Positions 11,404-23,000 of a stretch of DNA of 64,000 nucleotides are shown here, piece by piece. The stretch is taken from positions 2,651,237 through 2,715,236 of the forward strand of contig NC_049997.1 in NCBI RefSeq assembly GCF_000003815.2. The letters are read 5' to 3'. Every line of letters starts with the position of its first letter. Position 1 is the stretch's first letter. The notes under the pieces were generated by a model. The model did not search any database. It worked only from the letters and a program-made list of their open reading frames with translations, and was not told the DNA's origin. Position numbers and translations under genes: made by a program. Source of the DNA: Branchiostoma floridae (Eukaryota; Chordata; Leptocardii; Amphioxiformes; Branchiostomatidae).

Positions 11404-13094
11404 CCTGCTTAGCATTAACCACAGACTATCGTCTGGAAGTTTGGAAGTAACGATTGGTTGTTACATGGTTTAGTGTTCACTCCGAAGGGCACGCTTTGCT
11501 TATTTGCAGACGAAAAACGTTGACCTTGGCGACTAAGTGCGAAGTGTGGTCAAGGTCAACCCGAAAAACTGTTGTGGGTGGCTTTCCCTCGGGATAGAGG
11601 CTCTGAAGTCGTCTGTTCTTTGAATCGTTGTGGGAATCGAACTCGTGGATTTTACATTAAGAGTTCAGAAGCGCATATCTTTGAACCGCCTTTGGTTAAT
11701 TAAATTGGCTATCACTTCCAAGTTTGGGCGGTGCAGACGTCTCCATAAATTCTGAGGAAAAGAAATTCGGCGTTTATTCTGTGCAGTTCTTTGGCTTTCT
11801 GGCTTAAGCTTGTCCAGAAGAGGGGAAAGCTCCGTCATACTTCTATTGAAAGCCATGAAAGCACTAAAAAAGGGTTAACCTGTGTGGTTTTCAACGAGAT
11901 TCTTTTGTAACAGAGAGAGTGAGAAATGGTACTGGAGTCAGAGGTGTGTGATCAGAGTCTAAACTTGGACTGACCTGTGTATGGTTCGCTGTCTGATGTG
12001 TTGTTGGTCTTTACAACGACCTATACATATGTGAAAAAAGTTAAAATAATGGTACGTCTACAGATGTGAGAATAATGATGTCTATTGCACAGCAACGGAA
12101 ATTACTACTGTTTATGATACGTATCATTGACGAAGTAGTAGTGAGAAGGGTCATGTAGGTCGCGCGTTGTTGAGGAGGGGGCAGATCTCTCGTCTGTCAG
12201 CATGGCGGGAAGTCCGGAGGAAGAGCGGGGGATGTGTTGTTTCAGTAGCCCGAGCCGACATGCAATATTTGGCGGCAGCGCTGGGTGGCCTCAAGTTGAC
12301 CTCACGGTGAAGGCAAGCCTATCCAGTTTAGAAGACTTTAATTATTAAAAGTGCAACAAAGAGGGGATTATTTCTGAACTAAGCAGAGCAATATGTGACC
12401 GAATGTATCTAACCTTTTAAAATGTGTGTATCTGTGTGATATTTTGTATAAACCGCTGTTACAAAACGAATCATAATGACCCCCATTCTGGGTTCTTCAC
12501 CCGTTGTTGAAGAAAATCGTAAGGTTCATTCCCAAACCTTGAGATTATTTGCATAAATCTTGTTATGTTTTTGCTAGCCTGGTTAACTAACTGGTAAACT
12601 AACCAGGCTGATACTCAGGCTGCTGCTGACTTGACTTAATCTTGAAATGTTTTCAAGTAGTTTTAAAATACTTTGAAAAAAAATCTTCTCACGAAATCTT
12701 GGAAAATGTATTTTCAATGACACTACACAAGACATAAATGTTCAGTAAGTCTTGCGTATCCAATACTTAAATGATGACAAATCTGACAAATACCATAGAT
12801 ATTTATAAGTTTTCGGGCTATATTTCGTTGGCAATTTGCCTACAATTGTCCTGTCCCTTTTGGGTAAGTAAGACCAAGTAACGGTCGGTTTGTCCCGTAG
12901 AAGGAGGATTGATAGGGTGCCATTGGGGAAAGGTGGTGGAGTATTCTTGATGAAGCCATATTTATTTGTCACAGCAGAATGAGGTCAGGCTTGTCTCTGG
13001 GAATACCTAAGATAACCCGCGAAGTTTGGCAGGTCCGTCCTACCATCCCCCGCCCGTGGGACACCGCGACCTCTGACCCGAAACAAGCCTAATG

Positions 13095-13270
13095 AGCTGT
13101 AAAACAGAATTTACCACCTAGTCGGGAGAAACTAGCGCGTCATTTGGCGACAGGCCGAATTTGCCGCCTACTCGGGAGAAGCCAGCACGTCATTTGGCGA
13201 CAGAACGAATGTGCCACCTACTAGAAAGACGCTAGCAGATTATTTGTTGACAGGGTGAATTTCTGACGGC
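13095..13270. repeat. 62-bp minisatellite, about three units
   Basis: Units carry GAATTTACCACCTAGTCGGG, GGAGAAACTAGCGCGTCATT and TTGGCGACAG, with growing divergence toward the third unit. Confidence 0.88.
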
Positions 13271-14663
13271 ATTGTGAAACGTAGCACGCCATTTTCGTCG
13301 GACGATAAACCACAACGCGATTCTGCAATTTATAATGTCGAAGCCAGCTTAATTCAAACTTTTTCCTTGGCGCACAGCGCATACCCTCAAACTCTGTCAG
13401 TGATAGAAATATGTCATAATCCGTGTGATTTGTTACCATTTAGATTTGATCTAATAATGATATAATAAAAGCTATAATTCGCAGAATTCTAGCAACAAAG
13501 CAAGCTAGACTGCCGACCTTTATACAAGCATATTTGATAACATTCACCATCTTACCCTGCCACAGCTTGCGTTGATTTCGATCCTCGCCAAAAAGAAGAC
13601 AAATTGAGGCGACCACCTTCTGACATCTGATTATATCAGTAGGAAAACGGGTTCCTGGTATATTCCAAACACATTTCCGGCTTGTCAACATTGATGAGGA
13701 GAATAGTACATCCCTTGTAGTTTATAGGAGGGCATTGAACCGTTCTTTTAACAAGACTAGCATGTCATGATCATAACACTGTCTCAAGTGCACTACAAAA
13801 TCCGTTTTACATAAAGACTAACGTAAAAAGGTCTTTAGTTCAAGCCATCATGGTGTGTTCCCCAAACACGAAGCTCTGTAAGATCACAGACACAGATTTG
13901 GTCTTAAGCTTAGGGATAACCGTGTTGGTAGTAGAAGAAATCGTTTCAGCAACTAGAAGTCAAGTTCAAGCAATAAATTCTAGTGCCAAGCACTTAAACG
14001 TTCTGGGTATTGGTAGCACCGTCTGGCTTTTAGTCGATTGAACTGTCTGACAAACTGTAGTTCGCTTCTTCCTTTTTAGTTTTGTAGCTTGTTCCTTTTT
14101 ATTGTATTTTATAGTTTTAAGACATTCTTGATCAAGTAAAGTTGCTAGGATGGCTAGTACATAAAAGCCAATCAAGAGGGCCATTCGATACATGCGCAGT
14201 GCTGCCACCCAGATGACGTATCAAGTCTGACAGTTGTCATTATAATCGCTTTATCTAAATTAGACCTAACGATGGACAAATGTCTGCACCAGTGACAGGG
14301 TGTCCACTAAAGTTAACAACCTCTGATTACACTGTCAGTATGTGTCAGACCCTGTACTGTACGTGTGTCCCCCCACGTTTTGGGGTCAAACCACCAACAT
14401 TTATGTCCAACATCTGTAATTAGATTAGACTGACCGAAACATTACACACATACTATCAAACGGTTTACATGACTCCGCGGAGCAAAAGCAAGATTGAGGG
14501 GCAATATGTGATGAGAAATAGAAGGAAGTGCAATTGAAAGGTGATAAAGACAAGATTGAACTAGAAGGCCCATTATCGAACTTGACCTTCGTTTTCCCGA
14601 CCCCTACTCACCTATCAAATATCATCAGGATCCATCCAAGGCTTCTCTCGAGTTATGCTGTTC

Positions 14664-14666
<3 letters not shown>

Positions 14667-14696
<30 letters not shown>

Positions 14697-14730
14697 GAGA
14701 CAGACAGACAGACAGACGGACAGACAGACA
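14667..14730. repeat. (CAGA)n microsatellite
   Basis: About 15 units with a few substitutions. Confidence 0.96.
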
Positions 14731-16023
14731 CGCTCAAAGCACAGCCTTCTGACGAAGGTAATAATGAGAGAAGCTCTAGAAATAGACCTGGCTTGTGATG
14801 AGAGATTTCTGTCTTGGCTTCTTACCAAGAACTTGTATCTGTTTATAACGATGGTCGCATCTTTGCTCCACTTTCAGTCGTCATTATCATACTCCGTCCT
14901 GTCGCTAACACGGTGGTGTCATCCTGTTTTTCTTCAGGAGAAGTCTGCGATGTTGACGAGCTCCCCGAACATCTGCAGTCTGACAGGCGGCCGGACCCAG
15001 CCACACACAGCTGATTAGTGGAGCCGGCCGCACGGCCCCACAAGTACCGGCCAAATATTTGTGCTAAGCCCGGACCGACCCTCGGTGTGCTGGGAACGAG
15101 AGAGCAACTGCGTAGGAGGTTTGGGGACGACGCAAAGTCTGCACGGTCGGATTTCACGTCGCTTTCTTCGCCTTACAGTCGTGGGTAAAGATCAGTTCTG
15201 TGGGTTAGTAGGGCGTGCAGCTGAGGAGCAAGTCTAGACAGTACCAGGTGAAGACGATTTGCCACCACGTTGTCAGAAGACACCAGCAATTACCGTAACT
15301 GCTATCATCACTGGCAAGACTCAAACAACGGGGAAAGGGGTAAATATTTTCGCTGACAGTATTTCGCAGCCGTAACTGCTTCAAAAACAGACAAGGCGTT
15401 GTTTTCACGACACCGCACGTGTGTGTGTGGATCGTTAGAAAGGATTACGTGGTCGCATCATCGACGCTGTTGGATCTGAGACAGATCTGAAAAACTTGGT
15501 CCAAGTTCAAGACAAACTTGAGGAGACACGGTGGATACCTTGGGTGTCGTTTCTCAGGGCGAGGGCGTGTCGCTCTTTTAGCAGTTCGTCCTTTTGGAGA
15601 CTTCGTGAAGGTCGTAAAAATTCCACATCTGTCCGCGGCAGTGCCCCGTGAGTGTTTGTTCTGTTGTAAAACACATGAAGTTCAACGCGGTGCCAGCGGC
15701 TCCAGCAGACGGACCTGATGAGGGACGCTTTTTTCAATGATAACCCGGTCTTCTGATGGAACCACTGGATATTCAGGAGAGCCGATTCCCCCACTCAGAC
15801 GGTAGGTTGTATTAACTGCTTCATATCTAGAAAATAAGACTGCGTTTACACTTTAAGAACAAAAGATAAAATATATAGTCCCTTTGTCTTTCAAATAGTT
15901 GTAAGGATTGGCAGATTGGTTTTTCTTGTAACGACAGTCTTTCTCGTATCTTCTGGAGAATTGCTTTTCTGGAATACACAAGCTGTGAAAAATAACACTG
16001 CATCGCGACTTGCCTGATTACTA

Positions 16024-16085
16024 GACCCCAGCTCGATCTCAAAAATATCTATCGATAGATATTCTTTTTAGATCGGGCTGGGGTT
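16024..16085. repeat. Short perfect hairpin
   Basis: CCCCAGCTCGATCT and AGATCGGGCTGGGG flank the palindrome ATATCTATCGATAGATAT. Confidence 0.85.
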
Positions 16086-16116
16086 TGCTGGTATCCGGGT
16101 TACGACTTGCAAAAGG

Positions 16117-16361
16117 GGGTATTTCACTGTACTTGGGGCGCCGGTGCGGCACTGCGGGGTTCGTTCACTGCGGCACTGTTGTGTTGTTTTGCCGATTTGT
16201 TTTTTTTTTTTTTAATAATTTAGATATTGCTTAATAGATCTTAATACGTAAAAGTATGACTTAAAAGACAACAAAATACACAAGACGTAAGAAAATTCGT
16301 TTTTTATGTCTGAAATTGGTTGAGTGCCGCAACGGTGCCCCAAGTACAGTGAGATACCACC
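16117..16361. mobile_element. MITE family D copy 3
   Basis: GGTATTTCACTGTACTTGGGG and CCCCAAGTACAGTGAGATACC are the inverted ends. The centre is in reverse orientation relative to the copy at 7484. Confidence 0.9.
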
Positions 16362-16634
16362 TAAAGCTGTGACGGTTTAACGTAACATACTGGGATGGCG
16401 TGGTATACTATTAATAGGTTTGAGTGACGAGCTTGTCAATGATTTACTTGGATCTGGTCGTTCCCCTGGGACTAACAGTGGATAACCCCCGTATTTCATA
16501 AGGGATGAGTTATACCCTTGGGATTAAAGGTGGTTTATCCCTCATGCCGTTTGTGGGTCTGGTTTGCACGTGGCCTGAAGCCACAATCTTCTAGGTCAGG
16601 ACACAGAGCCTGCAGGGGCATGGGAACTGGGACA

Positions 16635-17085
16635 GGGATGCAAGAAAAATGGTAGGAAAACAAAGAAAATGGCAATGCAAAGATTTACAAAACAGCAGAG
16701 AAGGAAGAAATGAAAACGCCAATTGGCAACAATAGCAGGGATAGAATAAAATTGTAGGAAAGCAAACAAATTGTGAAAGATGAACAAATCAGCAGAGAAC
16801 AGAGAATTGAAAACTCCGATTGGCAACGAAAGGAGGGATCGATTGGAATAAAATACCCTACAAGAAAAATGTTAGGAAAACAAAGAAAATGGCAATGCAA
16901 AGATTAACAAAACAGCAGGGAAGGAAGAATTGAAAACGCCAATTGGCAACGAAAAAAGTGATTGGAATAAAATGCCCTACAAGAAAAATGGTAGGAAAGC
17001 AAACAGATTGTAAAAGATGAACAAAAGAGCAGAGAATAGAGAAATGAAAACTCAGATTGGCAGAGAAAGGAGGGAAGAGGGAAAC
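16635..17085. repeat. Minisatellite with dimeric higher-order unit (about 110 bp, 220-230-bp dimers)
   Basis: Four monomers begin near 16641, 16750, 16861 and 16980, each with a GTAGGAAA-CAAA word and ending GAAAAC-C-GATTGGCA. Monomers 1 and 3 share AATGGCAATGCAAAGATT; monomers 2 and 4 share TTGTAAAAGATGAACAAA-type sequence, so the array evolved by dimers. Confidence 0.88.
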
Positions 17086-19165
17086 GACGCACAAAGGACG
17101 CAAGGACTGATAGAATGTGACAGACTGAGGGAGTGACATACCATTTCTACATGTAGTTGTAAACACACTACATATAAATCAAGTCCTGACAGAATAGTGA
17201 AGCCCGCTGGCCCCCAAAGCGCAAAGTTTAGCCACATCAGGACGCCAGATTTTACAACTTGTCGCCAGAAGACAAATACAAGTATGTCATGAATGTGTCA
17301 CTGGATCTGTGTACAAGCCATTCGTCTTCAGTGCACCTTAACCTAAAGCGAACTTGGGTCACCACAACTCAATGTCAACAGCTGTTAGGAAAAGGCTAGA
17401 ACAGTTCTGGACATATGGATCTAATGTGTACATGTAGATGTATACATATCTATGTATCATTCACGAATGTTAGTATGATTCTGAGTGTATTTTTTCTCTC
17501 CTCCTTTTTCAGGTGACACATCTGGAGAACAGAGCCCCTGACAGAAACGGGATTCTAAATTAAAAGAAGTGAACCGCAGCTCGATAACTCGGACGGACGG
17601 AGCCGGACCTAACGCATGGAGACGTCTGATGCATCGGCGGCGTCTCCGAAAGCGAAAGTCGTTTACGCCTGAAATCAGAACCACGTGCAGGGGTTGTCGC
17701 TAAGGTGGGGATCTTTAAGATCTTAAAGGAGTCAAGAAGACGTCTCAGACTCCAAAGGTGAAGCAGAGAAAATATCTGGCCAGCGGAGGGGATTGGAATG
17801 GGTCCTGGTTGCGTCAGTTCTGCCAGCTTGTTGACAGTAGAAGGTCTGTGCTGCTGACACGGGTCCTGTTTTGTCGGGAAGGCGACACTACCGTAGGTTG
17901 TCCGGGTCGCGCCGCTGCGCTGTCAACTCGCACCGCAGAGGAACGCGAGGAAGACCCGCTGAGGTACGTGGGCGACACACAAGAGCAATATTGCTTCCTT
18001 GACTCAGATTAAAGATTACTTGATAAGAGAAGAGGGATTAATTTGAACTTCCGACAGAATTTCTTGAGGGGGTGGAACGTTGTCTTGGCGCGGTGAATGT
18101 CTTGGCTCGTGCAAGAACATTCCTACCTTTGTATTCCTACCTCGAGACGTTTTACCAGACGGCTTCGTTTAAGGAACCAGAATTCCTGAATAGCGCGGAG
18201 ACTTAGATATCCTTCGACGGTGGGTAGTGTGCATCTTTGTCAGCCGCTAGGGAGCGCTTTTTGTGCCACTCAGAAGTCTCACTTTCTTCACAAGTGGGCA
18301 GAATGTAGCGACTTTTGTCTTCTTCGTGAACAAAGTATCATTGTTGACCATTTTATGTGCTAAAGGTATATTTGTACTTTGAGGACACGCAGAGTTGAGG
18401 TGAGGAATCGTTTACAAAATTGTGACACGTCACATCCCAGAGCAACTCTTGAGTAATTTGGCAGGCAGGAACAACGAATACCAGATCAAGAAAAGGGCGG
18501 GAGGCCTGGAGGCGTTGCCAGGGCAACCCGAAGAGAGGTCGCGGTGTCGTCAAGAGCCGCGGCTTGTCAGAAGGAGAATCCATTGCGGGGCTCAGGGTTA
18601 GAGAGACTCGTGCGACCGCGACAGGAAAAGTCTTTGTGTCCCTAAAAGGGCAATCAGGATTTATGGACGACTCTACTCTAACGCGGGGCAGAAGTAGAAA
18701 CACAGCTACACCTGCGCAAACTTAAAGATCTCGTCAATTCTCGTGAAGTCCCGCGGGAAACTCCTGATGACCTGGTGAGAAACGTGATCAGAGGAAAGAG
18801 ATCAAGGAATTGGAAAGCTACCAAAAAACCGTCGGACGACTTAAACAGGAGCAGTTGCGGTAGAAGAAGAAGGTTGAGGTGAAAACTTTGTTTCCTTTTC
18901 GTATGGATCAACCTTGTGACCAGTGCGCTCCGACAAATGTGATCAAAACAGATTACTGCAAGAGTTGAAGAGCTGAAGTAAAGTTTCCCCTGTGCCACGG
19001 CACTAGAGCTGGATTAACCGACCCAAGCCCAAACGGAGGAAGTGGGGTTCGACCCAAGTTATCGGCGACAAGCCAAAATCACAGACAGCTCTACGTGCCG
19101 AGTTGCTAAAAGGTAGGTAGACATTTTAGCCACTGAATGCTATCCGTACTCGTCGATGTGTCATC

Positions 19166-20019
19166 ATGAATAGATACAGAAGTATCAGCAGGTATGTTGT
19201 CCTGTGGATGTTGTGCTGGGGCGTGAGGACAAAAGCTCAGGGCTCTCAGGTCACGCCTGATAACTTAATAGGACCACCAAGAAGCGATGGAGCGGCGCTA
19301 CAGAGTAGTGACCACAGCCTGTCTGGAAAAGACAATCCTCAGGTAAGGACAACCTCTGAAACAGTTGATGCCGACGATGTCACGACTGAAAAATCGTCGT
19401 CCGTGACTGATGAAAAGTTTGCAAGGATAGAGACCTTGCTAAATCACGTATTATCTCGCGTGAGTAGAACTGAGCGAGAGAACAGCAACTTGAGAGCTCT
19501 CGTGTCCAGTTCGGTGAGGGAAAACAGGGAGCTGAAGTTGACGGTAGAGAAATCTCAAAGACAACTCAGAGACATGGTCAGCGCGTCCATGCGGAAATCG
19601 CGCGACATCCAGCGGAGCAACTCGGAACTGCAGAGAACCAACAAGCGGTTGATCACTTACCTGCACACGCGATGGAAACCGGAGGAGGAGGATCCTGGAG
19701 GGGGTTACCGTGGGAACCAAACAATAGGGGAGGACTCTTTTGAAGTAGGGCAAATACCACATAAGAGCCTTCACCCAGATCACACAGTCTTACAAAGAAG
19801 AGAAAAACGTAGCGCTGGTGGTGATGACGAAGATGTTGACGTCAAGGTTGATGACATCATCAGTGCACAGCAGATGCATACGTCACGTGTGAAACGTCAG
19901 GCGTCTTGGATCATCACGGTGGCCAATCACACGACTTGGCTGCAGCAGGTGGAGGCCTTGGTCCGGGGTAATGTCATCAAAGTGGAGGCCATGCAGGGCG
20001 ACGTCAGTCAACTGCGACA
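19166..20019 (+). CDS. Exon 1: signal peptide, furin sites, start of coiled coil
   Basis: Codes residues 1-284 and leaves in phase 2 at donor GTGAGT (20020). The hydrophobic run [11 protein letters not shown] after basic residues is a signal peptide, with likely cleavage near AQG (24-26). Residues 80-165 are heptad-like. RREKR (211-215) and RVKR (241-244) match the furin R-X-K/R-R consensus and bracket an acidic stretch, so the secreted chain may be processed twice. Sequons occur at N184 and N254. The only Cys (17) lies in the signal peptide. This is the longest exon; the untranslated leader probably extends upstream but its start is not visible. Confidence 0.88.
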
Positions 20020-23000
20020 GTGAGTCTCTTCTTTCTGTCTTCTATGACCTCGTGTTTCAAATAACTTGTAGAGCATAAGACCATGCTGATTTGATTGTAT
20101 GGATGGGATTCGTGTGGGCATCAAATTTCGTCCGTTTCAACAAAACAAATTCAACCATACTGTAAATAGTAAAAAGCAGCTACAGAATAACAAAATATAT
20201 GCATGCCTTAGATTGCAAAAACAAATCTGATATTGGACAACGTGAGCTAATGTCATGGAATGTTCCAAGGTCAAAGAAGATGTGAAAGATCAAGAATGAA
20301 GAATGTATATTGTTCGGTATATCATATTCTGTGTGTTCCGTCATCTGTTCAACCTTCCTGCCTACTTAGACTTCATAGCGAAGACAACTTTATTTGGACA
20401 AACTTTCTAAATTTCTTTCGCATGCTCGCATCAGTTTTGGGGTTTCTAGGGGTGCTATCCATATACTTAAACTAACACAAGTTCAGCTATCTTGTCCGAT
20501 CGCTTGAGTAACTGCTTATTAGATTACCTGGATTTAATTTTTCTCTGATACTTGAGGATGAGCACCGGCCGACAAGCATCGACAAACAGTTTAGTTTCAA
20601 TCGGTCTATTTCTCCAAATGGCAGTTTTCAATTCCTTCTGGGGGAAGACCCCGACGTAAAATAAAACTTCAAATTGAATCAATAAACTTCACACGAGTAG
20701 AACTTGTAAACTTCTGATGATACAGATAACTCAGAATAACTTAGTATAACAGAGATTGTTTAAACATCAGAACATAATAACAAATTCAAACAGTAGATCA
20801 ACTTAAAATCAAAGAAACGTAAAGTGGAACAGTTTAATTTTTCCATGATGCTGTAATTGCAGAAATATTCGCAGTGGTTTTATGTTCGCGGTTTTCGCGG
20901 TGGCCACTTCACTGCGAATTTAAAACCACCGCGAATATTTTCCATGGCAGTATGAGACTACAGTGCATGGTGCTACCGCGAACTTAAAACCACCGCGAAA
21001 AGTCCCATTTCCCGCTACCGCGAAATAAAACATCAGCGAACATTTCTTAAATGTATTTTCTTTACTCTCCAGGATGAACACGGAAATGCAAGCTTCCCTC
21101 ATCACCTACGTGTCTACTGTGTCTGATATGGGCGGGGATGTGGAGAACAACAGGAACCGCATCCACCGCCTCCAGGACGGCATGACCAAGATGGGCGTCG
21201 CCATCAGGAACCTTGAGAGACGGCTGTACACGGGTAGCCAGTCTGCGGGACAGGTCGTTCAGGGTGGGGACACGAGCGAGGTGACCGCCCGGCTGACCGA
21301 ACTGGAGAAGAGTGTGAAGGTTCTGCAGATCAAGAGTTCGCAGTTCTCCAGTGTTCAGATCTCCGAGCTGCAGCGCAAGGTGTCGGAGCTAGGGGACGCT
21401 GTGACACGGATGGAAAACCAGGTATGACCAGAAAGTACATTCTGTAGTGTTAGCAAACACCTGCAAAAAGCAGCGTCAGTTCCATGATCCAACATAAGAC
21501 TTGCACATGCTTGAAGTCAATGGTTTAAAGGCTATTATAGCTACAATTATAAAGAGTCATTGTAGCTAAGCTAGTGAATAACGTGATTTGGGCCACCTTA
21601 GCGGTTTCCTTACGAATTTTCTTATTACAGCAAAACGAACCAACAGCATCGAAAAAGTAATCTCTTTCCCTGCTCTTTCGCGGAGTCATAGTTTGCATTC
21701 ATTGGCTGACGAAATTGTTGTTTCAAAAATTTGCCAGTTGCCATTGAAAAACAAGCAAGCATCAGCAATCAAATGTAGTATAGCATTGTTGTTGAAAGGG
21801 CCAGCGAAATAATGTGAATACAAAAATGTGGTCTTTTCAGGAAACATCTATGTTCTCTTTGAGTCAAGTGACTTCTGTGAGCTCTTAGTGGGGTAGACTA
21901 CATAGATGTTTTCCGAAAAGATCAAAATCATAACGTGAATGATAAAGGAAATTTCATTTCTGTGGCACGTAAAGAATATATTTAGCAATTTGGTACCTTT
22001 GTAGTCACAACCTTATCTTCATTGTGTAGGGGTCTTTGTCCTTGATTTCAAGTGGAGGAATCAATGTCGATGATACAGACGAGAAGGTAAGCGTATAAAA
22101 GAAAGTAAACAGAAAGGCTTCTCTCTTTCAAAATCACTTCTCTGCCATCAATCAGCCTTCCTTCTCCTCAGCCGGCAGCGTAAGACGCTTTCCTGTCTGT
22201 TCATCTAAAGGTGAAGACTTCATCACAAGCCTGTGCTGTTTTCAGCCTCCACGCTAGTTTCTACCAGGTTCCTATGAGTGCTGGATTCATAGTGGTGTAG
22301 AAATTGTAGTCTCCAAGCAGACCCTACGGTGCCTAAAGAGATAGTATCAAAGCTGGCAAAGGAGTATAGCCGGTCAAAGGTAGATAGCTGGCCAAAGGGA
22401 GTCAAACGGGCACCGCTATACTAATTCCCTTGCCAGCTTTGATACTATTTCTAAGGCACCGCAGGGTCTGCTCGGAGACTATAGAAATTGGCCGATGGAG
22501 CTGATTTGCCAGATAAGTAAGACACAGGCTATTCTGGGTCTTCTAACCTCTTTGGTAATTAAGCTGTTTCACACTTCCATGTGCGCATTTGCAGCAACGG
22601 AAATTGTGGGTAATGTCAAAGGTGAAGGCCCTTGTAGTTCTCCATTGGTCAATTGTTTCCATTTCCAAAGTAATGTCCAGACGTACTCTGTGTATGTCTC
22701 GGGGGCCGTCACCTCTGACGTACTACCCACAATTCCTGTCGCCGCACATGCGTAATCGGAAGTGTGAGAGAGCTTATCGTTAAGCCTATGGGTGTTTGGC
22801 CAGTTTCTACATTTCTTGCAGCAACTCAAGGACTCTGGTAGAGACTACTTCACACTGCTATAGCAGTGATGTAAGAACATTGTGGTGATCACACTTGCAC
22901 TCTCTGTTGCATCCCAAACAGGTCGGTATCCCAAATAGGTTCCGTGTCCCATGTGGGATATCCTAAACCAAACTACCCGTTTTGGATACAATTTTCTTCA

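Larger units (their letters stand above)
11404..19165. other. Region upstream of the giant gene; probable promoter and 5' UTR near its 3' end
   Basis: No coding gene recognised. Contains minisatellites at 13.1 and 16.6 kb, a CAGA microsatellite and two MITEs. Bases 17515-19165 are less repetitive and richer in GC, start after a CTCCTTTTTCAG acceptor-like site, and plausibly belong to the 5' UTR of the giant gene; no TATA box or initiator was identified. Confidence 0.45.

Noticed and set aside
12202-12348. 48-codon frame starting MAGSPEEERG in a good initiation context
   Set aside because: No splice partner, promoter or recognisable domain; kept only as a weak candidate first exon with a possible donor at 12307.
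14528-15157. Several overlapping frames near 14.5-15.2 kb
   Set aside because: Built on the CAGA microsatellite or without consistent splice partners; no protein family recognised.
17758-18012. 84-codon plus-strand frame starting MKQRKYLASGG
   Set aside because: No domain and unlike the rod; probably an upstream frame within leader sequence or chance.
18696-18888. Plus-strand frame of about 64 codons (VETQLHLRKLKDLVNSRE...)
   Set aside because: No ATG, no convincing acceptor, and it lies in the probable leader of the giant gene; looks like 5' UTR.
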